Notes under the pieces: generated by a model
What the model was told of the DNA's origin: nothing
Databases searched by the model: none
Seen by the model: the letters and a program-made list of their open reading frames with translations, nothing else
Assembly (NCBI GenBank): GCA_946902875.1
Contig: OX336355.1
Span: forward strand, 7,027,347-7,091,346
From: Nematopogon swammerdamellus
Taxonomy: Eukaryota; Arthropoda; Insecta; Lepidoptera; Adelidae
DNA: 64,000 bases
Direction: 5' to 3'
Shown: piece by piece, positions 1 through 11,700 of the stretch
Layout: each line of letters opens with the position of its first letter
How positions within the stretch are numbered: position 1 is the first letter of the stretch
Made by a program: the position numbers and the translations under genes

Positions 1-1037
1 GCATACACGCACGATCTCACAGGGTTCTTCCCTGGAACGTTGTATGTGGGTTCGGGTACGCTGAAATATGCATACGCGCGCACTCATGCGAGGTTCTTTT
101 CCTTTCGATGGAATGTTGGGTGGCAATGCTAGCTATGCTGAATAAGCATACACGCTTGTTCGCACAAGATTCAGTTCATTCTCTATGATATCACGAGAAA
201 ATGCCTCGTGGTAAGAAGACGTAACATAAGGTCGAAGAGCAACTGGAATTCTGGCTAAACTATCAAATTATAACGTGGGTAGTTAGGTTCTTCAAACACT
301 AAATTCATATTGGTAGGTTAGCCATGTAGCTGTGTGAATTAATTCTCCTTAGTTCTGCAAGGGAGAGAGGGTTCGCTTCGTGGGAGTGAGTAGTACCATA
401 GTGTGTAGTATTTATTGAGGTTAGGTACTAGGAAGGCCAGGTAAATACCCCACAGTGGTTCTCCTTAGTCCTGCTAGGGGGAGAGGTCCAAAGTGTTATG
501 ATCTGTTAGAGCGATACCTATTCTATCTGGCGAAGAGGTGGCGGTACTCTAAGGACCGGTGCAAGCTGAGCTGACCGTCTGAGGAGGAAACCTGTGGTAG
601 CCTTCTTTCGATAGGCGGAGCCCGTCGGACGAAGTACTACGAGGTTAGGATAGGGACCACACACACACTTACACACACACGCACGCCTTTAGGATTTGGG
701 GTCCGTAGGGGCCCTAAATCATCCACATTACAACACGAATTTCATTTTAAATCTCTTCCTAAGAGAAACAGTTTCTTCACAGGATATACGGTTATACGGT
801 TACACAACGCTTCCTCGAAGAGAGGAAGATACAGGGTCCATCTACACTTAATTCAGTGTATACGTATGTATACATTGCTTGAGTTTACCTAGAGATCACT
901 TGAATGCTAAAAGCAGGCCATGTTTTATTTTAGAGGTTACTCGCGGAAGCGTGGAATTTCGGAATAATTATTCGACAACACCTATCAGGTGAAGTATAAA
1001 TACAAAATATACTTTGGTGGGAGGCTAGTTCGTCGCA
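1..1037 (+). repeat. Left copy of a >1 kb near-identical direct repeat
   Basis: This segment recurs at 11,549-12,923 in the same orientation. Only about three substitutions were seen by eye (near 152, 709 and 720). The constant offset is 11,548 up to base 786 and 11,886 from base 790 on. The copy probably starts before the window. Homology stops sharply after CGTCGCA, so the repeat ends in CA, as LTRs do. The next bases, TGGTGCC at 1039-1045, have the TGG start of a primer binding site, but the match to any tRNA 3' end I recall is only about 7 nt. An LTR-type repeat, a macrosatellite or an assembly duplication are all possible. Confidence 0.85.
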
Positions 1038-1235
1038 GTGGTGCCTAAGACCAGGATAGTTCTTCTCTAAATCTAGGATACCTAGGGTTCAAAAAAAAAA
1101 AAAAAAAAGATTGGAAAATTTTTTTTTTTAAAAAAAGGGAAAATTGAATAACAATCTAGTACGTTGAAGTGGAGCCTTAAGACCAGGCTAGATTCTATCC
1201 AAATCTAGGATACCTAGGGTTCAGAAAAAAAAATG
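1026..1235 (+). repeat. Tandem duplicated block with poly-A stretches
   Basis: Two diverged copies of a roughly 135-bp block lie next to each other at the left end of the interior (about 1026-1105 and 1157-1235). Both hold the words AAGACCAGG and AAATCTAGGATACCTAGGGT and both end in A-runs. The first copy overlaps the last bases of the left direct repeat. Confidence 0.6.
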
Positions 1236-3984
1236 GAAGAAAAATGTAGTTCGTTGCGGTTTAGGCAGTAGTTCAGGACAATAATAGGGGTCTTATATAC
1301 TCAAAAGCGATAGGAAAAAATCCAACTCATAGGGAGTAGCGATATAAGTAAACAACGTTTAGGAAGTGATACCGGGAAAGTGATTAAGTGTGGAATTCGG
1401 TGAGGAAATGCGTGAAAAGTTGTTCGTGGAACGCGGTGCTGACTGGCAGTTTTGCGAGAGAAGAGATTTGGACTCCCGCCTACGAGGCGGGAGGTTTCGC
1501 CGCTTGAAGCTGAGAGTGAGTACATATTTCATTTTCCGGCGCGAGTGCAGTCTGTGTACAATTAGTTAATTTACAGGAATATTGTCTACAATTTGCCGAC
1601 AATGTTGCTAGAAAACCGATTTTAACGTGAACGAATTGTCACCAGAAAGTCGACTAGAGATTCATCTTTGAGTTCGTAAAAGAAAATTGCTTACATTTCC
1701 TTCTAGGAAGTTCATTATCATTGTTCTGCGGACATCTAGAAATATTTAAGTGAAAACCAATTTTGACCAATGGGATGTGAGCGCCGGTGCGGTATGGCGT
1801 TCGCTATTGGCTAGAATGAGCAGCGCCGTGATAGAAAAAAAAACTGTTTGCACGAAGAATGTAGTCGGGTTGAGAGGTGATAGACTAAACAAAGTGGAAG
1901 TTAGGGGAATGGTATGTATGAATGGTGTGAGGCATATTTTTAAGCGGAATGTTAGCAACTTCGTAGAAGTAAGGTGGGGCCAAAGGGAAATATTTTATCC
2001 AGAGATTGTGAAACTAAAATCAATAATTTATTCCGGGTACACCGAGATATAGCAGGAAGAGGAAACATTTTTTTATATGGGTTATCGGAAAAATTGTGCT
2101 ATAAGCCCAAAAGCCAATTAATTTAGAATCCTAGAATGTACTAAAATCAACAATATTGTAGTAAGAATATTCTATGAAAACCTTAGTTGTAAAATTGGAT
2201 AGCCATTCTATTTAAGTTAAGGCACGCCAACTGAGCGCGGAGGGCTTCATACCTAAAACACTGAAGTTATGTTCGAAAATAATCTTGTCATGTGTAATAA
2301 TTAGGTACACTCGCGCGCGAAATAGTTTATCGGGGCCAGTTTGAGGTCAATAAAGGGAATTTTCTAGTTGTTTTTGTGGAAAAGAAGTTAGTTGGGGTGT
2401 GAGCTTCCTTTGTAAAATAAAAAAACCGTAAAATATGTGTGTTTGAAAAGAGTGGTTATGTTTGACCGGGTTCCAACAGACTCATTTAATTTTGGTTGAG
2501 ATTGTCGCCGAGGAATAAAAAGATTCGAATCTTTATTTCATTTTAGAGGAATGCGAGAAGAACGAAACATAGCATTTTGAAAATGTATAATGGATGTTTA
2601 GTTAATGATTTGTGTAGTAGTGATAAGGTGTGCATTTTAGGCTCCAAAGTAGGTATTTCGCGAATTAGTAGCGAGCGACGGTATGGCACCTACTAGTAGG
2701 TGATGGTAGGTTAAGGTTAGGGGATCCCAGTTAATTGATGTGACTAATTAGGTGCCATGTACAAGTGAAGGTTAGTTGTAAAGTTGTGTCTAGGTCTGAC
2801 TTTGCGTGTGTGGGCGATATGGTACTTACTAGATTAGGTTAGTGGTAAACGAAGGTCATGGTGTACAAGTTGACCAGTGGAAGTAATTAGGTGCCATGTA
2901 CAATGTTGGTTAGGTCGTGAGGTTGAGTCTTGGTCAGATTTTTGTGTGTGTGTGGCGAATAGAGGCTCTTAGTGAACATGCCGAATACGTGGTTCATTTC
3001 GAGTGAGTGGTTTTGGGCTTGAATGTAGTGTTTGTTTATTGATAGGATAGGGAATGGATTGTTAAGTTTGTTTATTTTGGAACTGATTGGTTGGTATGAG
3101 GAATGGGGATTCCAGTTGCTCAAGGAATGCGTGCGGGGAATGTAAGAGTTAAAACGGTTAGGAGGGAGCAAGTGCAATGTCGGAGAACGTGCCGATCGAG
3201 ATATTTAATTTTTATCGGTCGTGCATGATTGTTGTCCGTGCGGAATGCGGAAGGAATGGATTATAAAGAGTATAGGAATTAGGTGCCATGACAGAGGTCC
3301 AGGTTTCGATTTTAGGTTGCGGTCGTATGTATAGGTGTCAAAAGGTGAGAGGGCCAGTTGGTGAGTGTTGATGCGATTGGAGGTCGAATTAAGCCTGTCG
3401 ATTTGTGATCCATATCGAGTGAGTGGTTTTAGATTTGCCCATAAATGTGTTTGTTTAATTAATTAGACTAATTTATAAATAATATTTGATACATGTGTAC
3501 ATGTTGCACGCGTTGAAAGAAAACAGTCGGGGTGGGCGGAGTGATTGATGTTGTGCGGTGGGAGCTCTGGTGAATTGCAGCACAACGCCGATCACCACGT
3601 TTTGCAAATTATTTTATAACTAAGTTTGGTTATTGTGCGGGCTACAAGGTGGTGTCAGGGGTTTCTAACTTTTCTAAAGGGAAGTGTCAGGGGTTACAAA
3701 CCTTTTTCCAAATTTATAGGTCAGGGATTTTAAACTTTTTCAGATACATATATATAAGCAGTTTCCAAACTTTTAGGCTTGGTAAGTGTCATGCCTTTCG
3801 AATTCATGATATGTAGGGGGTTGTAAACATTTTACAAGGGCACGATAAGTCAGGGGTTTCCAAACCTTTCAACTTTGGAAAAGAGTAGTGGTTCTTAGAA
3901 CATTTTTGAATTTCGCAATGATTCAGAGGTCTAGACTTTCGATATATTTTCGAATTGGTATTATATCAGGAGTTCTCAACCTTT

Positions 3985-4435
3985 TCCAAATTTAGGTTGT
4001 AAGCCTTTTCAAATTCATGATAAGTCAGGGGTGCTCAAACTTTTCCAAATTTATATTGTCAGGGATTTCGAACTTTTCCAAATTCATGATAAGTCAGGGG
4101 TGCTCAAACTTTTCCAAATTTATATTGTCAGGGATTTCGAACTTTTTCAAATTCATGATAAGTCAGGGGTGCTCAAACTTTTCCAAATTTAGATTGTCAG
4201 GGATTTCGAACTTTTCAAGTTCACGATAAGCCAGGGGTGCTCAAACTTTTACAAATTTAGATTGTCAGGGATTTCGAACTTTTCAAATTCACGATAAGCC
4301 AGGGGTGCTCAAACTTTTTCAAATTTATATTGTCAGGGATTTCGAACTTTTTCAAATTCATGATGAGTCAGGGGTTCTCAAAGGTTTCCAAATTAAGTTA
4401 GTGTCAGGGATTTCGAACCATTTCAAAATCGTGAC
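3985..4435 (+). repeat. About 69-bp tandem repeat, six copies
   Basis: The word GATAAGTCAGGGGTGCTCAAAC (with variants) starts at about 4018, 4088, 4157, 4225 and 4293, a period of 68-70 bp. Each unit has two half-units that begin TCAGGG and end in TTTCCAAATT, so a shorter ancestral repeat is likely. Looser copies extend upstream to about 3650. A 70-codon ORF across the array is only a product of the periodicity. Confidence 0.85.
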
Positions 4436-4439
4436 ATGT

Positions 4440-5800
4440 CAGGGGTTTACAACTTTATTTACAAAAATATTTTTGATTTAAGGGAGGCCTCAACATCCCA
4501 AGAATATTTCGGAGTCAGGGGTTCTCAACTTTCGGAATATTTTCTAATTTTAAATATTTTAGGGTTCTCAACTTTAAGAAATACTTTTACTTTTCCGGAA
4601 TATTTAAGGGAGGTCTCAGCTTCCAAAAATAGTTTGAACTTAGCGGTTTTTAATTTCAAAAATATCTTCAAATTTTGAATTTCTAGGGTCTCAACTTTAG
4701 AAAAATATTTTATTTTTCCTCAGGATATTTAAGGAAGGTCTTAACTTCCAAACATATTTGCACTTAGCGGTTCTTAATTTTCAAAAATATTTTCAAATTT
4801 TGAAATTTTAGGGTCTCAACTTTAGAAAAATATTTTTACTTTTCCGGAATATTTAAGGGAGGTCTCAGCTTCCAAAAATATTTTGAACTTAGCGGTTTTT
4901 AATTTCAAAAATATTTTCAAATTTTGAATTTCTAGGGTCTCAACTTTAGAAAAATATTTTATTTTTCCTCAGGATATTTAAGGAAGGTCTTAACTTCCAA
5001 ACATATTTGCACTTAGCGGTTCTTAATTTTCAAAAATATTTTCAAATTTTGAAATTCTAGGGTCTCAACTTTAGAAAAATATTTTATTTTTCCTTAGGAT
5101 ATTTAAGGGAGGTCTTAACTTCCAAAACGTTTTGAACTTAGCGGTTCTTAATTTTCAAAAGTATTTCCAAATTTTTTATTATTTTGGGTTTTCAATTTTG
5201 AAAAATATTTATTTTCCTCAGGATATTTAAGGGAGGTCTTAACTTCCAAACATATTTGCACTTAGCGGTTCTTAATTTTCAAAAATATTTTCAAATTTTG
5301 AAATTCTAGGGTCTCAACTTTAGAAAAATATTTTATTTTTCCTTAGGATATTTAAGGGAGGTCTTAACTTCCAAACATATTTGAACTTAGCGGTTCTTAA
5401 TTTTCAAAAATATTTTCAAATTTTGAAAGTCTAGGGTTCTCAACTTTAGAAAATTATTTTATTTTCCTCAGGATATTTAAGGGAGGTCTTAACTTCAAAA
5501 AAAAAAAAAAAAAAAATTTTGAACTTACCGGTTCTTATTTTTGAAAAATATTTTCAAATTTTAAACATCTTAGGGTTCTCAATTTTTTAAAAAATATTTT
5601 ATTCTTCCAGGATATTTAAAGGAGGTCTCAACTTCCAAAAATATTTTGAGGTCAGACATTCTAAACTTTCAAAATTATTTTCAAATCTTGAATGTTTAGG
5701 GTTCTCAAATTTAGAAAATTACTTTCATTTTCCAGATTATTAAGGGAGGTTTCAAATTCCAAGTATTTTGGATTAAGCGGTCCTCAGACTTTCGAGAATA
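4440..5800 (+). repeat. About 125-130 bp tandem repeat, roughly nine copies
   Basis: Units carry the recurring words GGTCTCAACTTTAG, CAGGATATTTAAGG and CTTAGCGGTTCTTAAT, spaced about 115-133 bp apart. The copies are diverged, with an A-run at about 5496-5515. The field decays gradually to about 5990. It shares the TTTCAAATTT-type spacer with the 69-bp array before it, suggesting a common origin. Confidence 0.8.
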
Positions 5801-6039
5801 GTGCCAAATTTGGAATGGTTTAGGGTTCTCGACTTTAGAAATATTTTAATTTTAGGAATGTTTAGGGAGGAGTCCGACTTTCAATATGTTTTGAGTTCAG
5901 GAGTTCCCAACTTTCAAAGTGTTTCGGATTTTGAATATTTCAGGGGTCTATACTCTAGTAATGCCTTTATTCTTTCGGAATGTAAGGGAAGTGTGTTATG
6001 TATATTGCACCTAACGCGAATCAAGGACACGGTAATAGG

Positions 6040-8285
6040 CTATTAGAGATATTGTAAGTAATTATAAATTTATACCGTGCAGCGCTGTCACTCGATGCTG
6101 GCAGTAGTGAACGAATTCGCTATTCGTTTGATTCCCACGATTTAAAAGGGAAGAAAAAAGGAGAAACTTTATTCTTATAAACACCAATACACACGGTCAA
6201 ACAAAATATCAAATATTGTGTGACAGGTTCAACTCGAGGTTTGATTATTGGATAGACTATCATGAATTGGATGTGATTTATTGTGTTAATTATTAGTTAT
6301 TTTTAGTAATTTACTGTCTTATCTTTGAACTTAGCTATATCTGCTTTTGCATAGAGGACATTTTCCCCACATGCGCAGGCATGTCTGTTCGTGTACACGA
6401 ATGATACTTGCGTACTTAGGGATCGTGAATACATTGGTGTTTGGGTGCGTGGGCGCATATTTAATTGGTTACTTACATATCTACTTGTGTGTCTATAGAT
6501 ACCTAATTGCGTGCGTACATGCGTGGATGCGTGCAGGCGTTCGTGCGCATATGTAATTGTGTGCGTACTTGCTGATTGGTATGACTATGCTTGCGAATCC
6601 GTGCGTACATGCATATTACTTGGTTACCTGCGTCGGTAGGGATTGTTGTGGATGCGCGGGGACAGGCTTCGAACCCCGGACTGCGGGTGGTTCGTCACTC
6701 TTCGGTTTATGATCTGGCTAAGTATTTGTGAGTGAGCTGAGTACATGTTAATATTATCCTACTGAAAAAAAAGAGTAAGAAGAGAAAAGAAAAAAAAAAT
6801 AACCAAAAGAATAACAAAAGGTAAGTGTATCTCGCAATATTATATTTTAAAATGATAGAACAAGGACTTATAGTTAAATAAGATGCTGATGAAATATTAT
6901 GCTACTACTCTCAACCATCCAGGGATTGACAGGAAGAAATTCCTATAATGGGATAAGTCCGCCTTTACGCCTCAGGTAAATTATGTACCGTGCATGTTTC
7001 TGTGAGATGTGTCCGAACGGTCGGGAATTATTATTTATCTATTTATGTTAAATAATTTATTTTCGTGGATGAATACTAAACCACATATTTACATAGACTA
7101 ATCACGTGTTTATAGGGTGTATACTTACATGGACTTAACTATATATATATTTTTTTTAAATATCAATTCTATAATTAATTATTAGACCAAATAAGAGGTA
7201 GAGGATTTGAATATTGTTTTAATTATGATTTTTCTTTTTCAGGAAAATACTTATTCGTCTTTGAATAAATAGGTACTTGAGTGCGGTTAATGTTAACGTT
7301 TTATTTATAGTGGGGTTTACATAAGTCTACGCATACCAAAATCAACGAATATTCTTCGATGCACATGCGGATTGCAATATTGCAGGGCAATATTGCATTA
7401 TTATTATTAATTTGTAATCAAGATCGAAAAAAAAATATATATATACGAATTAAACTTGGCGTTTTATTAGGTACACTGGACCATTTAAACGGTGCCCTGT
7501 ATCTATTCTTATTAGAAGGTCCTATTGTCTCATATTATGATCGAACAGGTGGTAAAATGTTTCAAGTTATATATAAAATTACTTATAAAATAAGAATCTG
7601 GTTTTATTGTTCGGGTTGTGTGAAGCAGAATACTGTTACACACATCGCCTTGACATTGCGGGGTATTTTATAAGTATCTTAAACTGTTTAAAGTATTGTA
7701 CGTCGGGTTGATAAATGCTGTATGAGTTGACGAGTGTTGTGTAAAAAAGTTTTATCATCGTGCTAGCTGAAGGCGGGTAATGTTGAGCGGATCTTTATGC
7801 ATTTGTTTTGGGTGGTGAGTTATTTAGGAGAGGTTGGGGTTGGGGATGATACATTAATTTTATGGGAGGACGAGCAATGGAGGATACGACGAATCTGGCG
7901 GGCGAACGGTGAGTCTTCAACAATCGTACTAACCTTTATGTTATGCATGTATACTATTATTTAGAACGCGGAATTTGGAAGGCGAAGAATTGGGAGAAGT
8001 TTGGTTTGACGTACAGTAGAGATTTCCTATTTATCTGGTAACTGAAAGGACGACTCCTTTACGGCGTACGCGCATCATATTGTGACGTAACAAGAGCATA
8101 CTTGTTGTCTTTAGGGTTACGGAATGCATATGTTTAGGCGGGCGAGAAAATGGAATAGGTTAAAATTAGATAGAAAATAAAATAAATGTTATAGAATAAA
8201 ATAGGTATGGTAATGATCAAAGATAAAAACTACCTTCTTATCGCAGTCTTAAGGGAATGCGAATCTGTACGTGTAGACCATAGGT
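6040..8285 (+). other. Non-coding stretch, little recognisable
   Basis: A TG-rich region at about 6340-6640 (GTGCGTAC/GCATGCGT words) and a sequence at about 6660-6690 whose reverse complement holds a B-box-like GGGGTTCGAAGCC, but without a credible tRNA fold around it. The word GGATAAGTCCGCCTTTA at about 6951 also occurs at about 61,158. Nothing else supported. Confidence 0.5.
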
Positions 8286-8291
8286 TTAGGG

Positions 8292-8336
8292 GCCGTGATC
8301 GTCTAGTGGGTAGGACCCTACGTTGTTAGGGTAGTA
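8292..8336 (+). pseudogene. tRNA-His-like 5'-half relic
   Basis: The stretch starting GCCGTGATCGTCTAGTGG closely resembles the acceptor, D-arm and A-box of eukaryotic tRNA-His, and continues into ACCCTACGTTGTT, resembling the His anticodon stem-loop. A T-arm/B-box and the 3' acceptor strand are not seen downstream, so this is a truncated copy rather than a functional tRNA gene. It could be a captured tRNA fragment or an old SINE head inside the non-coding unit. Confidence 0.55.
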
Positions 8337-8423
8337 TTGCTACAGTGCGATACTGTTTAACTTAGAGAAGTAGTAGAATAATGATATTTACTATTCAATA
8401 CTGAAATTTCAGAATTGAAAGTG

Positions 8424-8640
8424 AATTGGTTTGGTAAAATACGGTAATTTGGTACGATTTGAATTGGTTTGGTAAAATACGGTAAAGTGGGTGCGAATTG
8501 ACTCCGTTTGGTAAAATCCGGTAAAGTGGGTACGAATTGACTCGGTTTGGTAAAATACGGTATAAGTGGTACGATTTGACTCGGTTTGGTAAAATACGGT
8601 AAGGTGGTACGATTTGACTCGGTTTGGTCAAATTCGGTAA
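8424..8640 (+). repeat. About 41-bp tandem repeat, five to six copies
   Basis: The word GGTTTGGTAAAATACGGTAA recurs every 40-44 bp, followed by GTGGTACGATTTGACTC-type spacers. The 114-codon minus-strand ORF here (LPNRVKSY-like periodicity) is a translation of this array. Confidence 0.85.
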
Positions 8641-9564
8641 GTAAACCACGTAGTTATCATAGGATAGGATAGAGTCCGGCGGGCGAGGTAAGATACTAGG
8701 TAGGTTGTTTTTCGTATGTGCAATATAGGAAGGGAACACATTAGAGAACGATCAATATTTTTTTGGACGAGCTATAGAGTAAACATAGTTTGGCGGGCGT
8801 ACTACTTGGGTTGTTACGCAGATAGAATATAGTAAAAAGAGAGGAGTTTGGAATAAAGGTTATAGAAAAATATTACTATTGATGGGGTTCCGTCCAAAGG
8901 GTACTATAGGAAGGGGTAAGGTGAGGAATTATTAACGGTAGGGTTCCGTCCACCTGGTACAAGAGGAGTAGGTAGAAGGGAGTCTTGAGCGACAGACTAG
9001 GGATTGGGGTCATGGTTTATATAGGGATAGATAGAGCGTGTACGGAGGATATTTCGGATAAAATATCAGTTAAAACAGTCAGTTAATACGGTGCGTTCAT
9101 AGATTTACATAGTCAGGCGGGCGAATAGAGTATGAAAATGAAGTAAAATTGGTAATTAGGGCATCGAACGTAGCCGCGGATCGTGTGTAGGTTGGCGAGT
9201 TAAATTATGCTGTCCTGAAGTAAGGACGAGTTAGGAGGTACAGTTGTAGATATAGATTCTTAGTATTATTCTGGGGTTAATTAAAGGACGGAGACAGTAG
9301 AAACTATAGCATATATATAGCTAGGGAATAGAAAGCTCTAACGAATAATACCCGCTACGGACAAATAGGAATAAAATCCTGTTCGGCGTGGGGGAGTTGA
9401 GTTATTGATAATTATGAACAAAAGGTTTTAAGACTTAGAATAGACTTGTTGGTAGATGCTGGGTTTGGATGGTTGTGTAAATACAGAAATACGCGAGTAA
9501 ACCATTGGGTATTATAGTGTCTGTACTCGGTAGTGAAACTTCCTTCTAATGAGAGCAGAGCTCT

Positions 9565-9956
9565 GACCTGAAGAGACTTTTACAATGAATCAGGACACTT
9601 TGGTTTCGATTTTTATTGCATTTCCCATACATTGCTCCGAAAAGAATGTGAACGTAAACTCAGTGTGTTGAACACACGAATGGGACTTGGAAAATGTGAG
9701 GTGAACAAAGCCATAGTGCAGAACTTTACATTTCATCGAGACCTTAATTTGTTCTCGCTCGGGAGGGAAAATGTTATCATGTACCGAGGGCGTTCTACAC
9801 TAAGCAAAAAGGAGCGTTTAAAGTTAGTGGTGACATTTTCCGGTCTATGAAAAGTGATAGAACATAGCAATTTGAACCATTGACCGGAGCAATGTTGGAT
9901 GAGATTAAAGTAGAGTCGTGTACAATCAGACTGGGCCCATCCATTCGTCAACGGGT
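9565..9956 (+). other. Non-repetitive segment ending in a strong splice-donor-like site
   Basis: Richer in unique sequence than its surroundings, with short ORFs on both strands (72 codons each) that I do not recognise. It ends CAACGGGTGAGTT at about 9948-9960, a good 5' splice-site match. This could be an exon of a non-coding transcript of the unit; there is no further support. Confidence 0.25.
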
Positions 9957-10964
9957 GAGTTAGTTAGCAAAGGTTATGATTCGGAAGAAGCAAAGTCAAT
10001 TTAATATTCTCTCAGTAATAATTTCCCAGTTTTCCTGTCTATAACTAGAAAGGTTAAGGTGTTGGAATGTGCGGCGTGTCTAAACCGGAGGTGGCAAGGT
10101 ATGTTGTGCGCTCTTCCTGGAGAGAAGTACTGATCCTGCCCTACCAGCGAGGGGTAAGACTACAGGTTTCCTGAGCTGGTGGGAAATCTTTCTATGGCAT
10201 GAAACAGGGTATTAAGTGTTTAGTAATTTCATTTTGAGCTTCTGATGAGTCTAACCTGACTATACTAGGACGAATGCCCATATGTTGTGTTGTGTGGTCG
10301 GGACTGCTTAGCACCAAAATAAAATGCCACAATCATTCTGGTAAGGGAACAAACACCCTATTAGAAGAATTTGTTGGTACTACGGACCTTCTGGACAGGG
10401 AACGAACACCCTAACAGAGGCACATCTACGAAAAGCAGTACTGCAGCCATAGCATTAATATATGTTGGCGACAGACAGACATAGACTATAGTATGGTGTA
10501 GAGACGCTAGTCGCGATCATGGAAGGAGAAAATAGATTCTTTCCCATGCCGCGAAAATCGCCTCTAGGCGGGCGACTGTGACGAATCACAACCTACCTCA
10601 ATGAAAATAGCTAGCAATAGGACGTATGAAGGCTGGCTGGTAAAATGTTATAAGGCGTAGGAGTTAGTTTAGCGCCTGGGTAGTGAGTATAGCAAAGAGA
10701 CCGCGTTGCGTATAAATTGTAGCGGGTGGCATGTAGTCAGGCGCAGATAATACAACTTGCATACATTTTGAACAGAAATAGCTAGCAACACCGTATAAGC
10801 GATAAATGATGATAGATAAGTATTATACGTCGGCATGCAGTAAGATATAGGACGAATTGACTGTATTACATCTACTTTTGTGAATTCGTAGCATTTTTCA
10901 GAGATTAGCTACTGAAAGTTTTAGGGAAATATGGAACGCATTTTTAAGGAAAATTGCTTCAGGC

Positions 10965-11195
10965 ATTGTGATTGGTTGACCAATGGGAAACGCGGAAATG
11001 ATGTTGGGGATGATTTTCGATTGGTCATGGGGGTAAGAGTGGGAGTAAGAAAGCGAGGCTATTTAAGGGCGTGTAACACGGTAGGAGCACTTTTCTGCAA
11101 CTGCGAGCCTCGGAGGAACAACTTGCCTGAGCCCCGGTCACCGCTAAGTCGCATCGAGCGCCATTGTTTTTCGGCATCAACGTTTCGGTGAGTCT
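10965..11195 (+). promoter_or_regulatory. Candidate pol II promoter and short non-coding first exon
   Basis: Facing CCAAT boxes lie in GATTGGTTGACCAATGGG (about 10,970-10,987), with another ATTGG near 11,020. A purine-rich tract follows (11,029-11,057), then a TATA-like GCTATTTAAGGG (about 11,057-11,068). About 120 bp downstream is a strong donor, TTTCGGTGAGTC (about 11,183-11,194). That is the expected order for NF-Y sites, TATA, start site and spliced leader. It lies just upstream of the right direct-repeat copy, where a U3 region would sit in an LTR. This is inference; no strong initiator motif was seen. Confidence 0.35.
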
Positions 11196-11394
11196 CGGAC
11201 GCCGCGCGCTATTTTGGAGTTTTCTAGTTGCAATTCGACCAGTTCTATTAAATTGCATTGTCTTGAAGTCTTCTTTTGGTGACTGGGCTAGTTTTGGAAA
11301 CAATACTGGCTTTTCAGAAATTATTTGCTAGTATTAGGGATGTGAAATATTTTTATATGGACCATCATTGGAGCACTGTGTGGGATGCTAGCTA

Positions 11395-11700
11395 TGCTGA
11401 AATATGCATACATGCATACTATTACAGGGCTCTTTTTCCCTTTGGAGCACTGGGTGAGGGAGCAGGTACGCTGAAATATGCATGCACGCCCACTCACGCA
11501 GAGTTCTTTCACGGAATGTTGTGAGGGAAGCGGGTTTTGCTGAAATATGCATACACGCACGATCTCACAGGGTTCTTCCCTGGAACGTTGTATGTGGGTT
11601 CGGGTACGCTGAAATATGCATACGCGCGCACTCATGCGAGGTTCTTTTCCTTTCGATGGAATGTTGGGTGGCAATGCTAGCTATGCTGAATAAGCATACA
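11395..11700 (+). repeat. About 70-77 bp tandem subrepeats
   Basis: GCTGAAATATGCATACACGC-type units start at about 11,395, 11,469, 11,538 and 11,608, with a fifth, altered one (GCTGAATAAGCATACATGC) at about 11,686. Each continues with a C/T-rich GTTCTTTCCCT block. The left direct-repeat copy enters the window partway through the third unit. Confidence 0.8.

Larger units (their letters stand above)
1038..10930 (+). other. G-skewed non-coding interior between the long direct repeats
   Basis: About 10 kb that is conspicuously G-rich and C-poor on the + strand, with no ORF above 114 codons and none recognisable. It carries none of the SINE, LINE or MITE families that crowd the rest of the window. 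It contains A-rich duplicated blocks near 1026-1235, tandem fields (3985-4435, 4440-5800, 8424-8640), a tRNA-His-like relic and a recurring GGCGGGCG word. No gag or pol coding was seen on either strand. The composition switches to ordinary AT-rich moth DNA at about 12,924, so the block behaves as a single unit together with its flanking direct repeats. Confidence 0.6.

Noticed and set aside
1..3400. Insect telomeric (TTAGG)n or subtelomeric DNA
   Set aside because: GGTTAGG words occur but never in tandem array.
6655..6730. tRNA gene on the minus strand
   Set aside because: A B-box-like GGTTCGAA is present, but no matching A-box or cloverleaf.
8395..8739. 114-codon minus-strand ORF with LPNRVKSY repeats
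   Set aside because: Periodicity comes from the 41-bp tandem repeat; no start context or neighbouring gene structure.
11321..11674. 117-codon minus-strand ORF
   Set aside because: Derived from the 70-77 bp subrepeats; repetitive in the same period.
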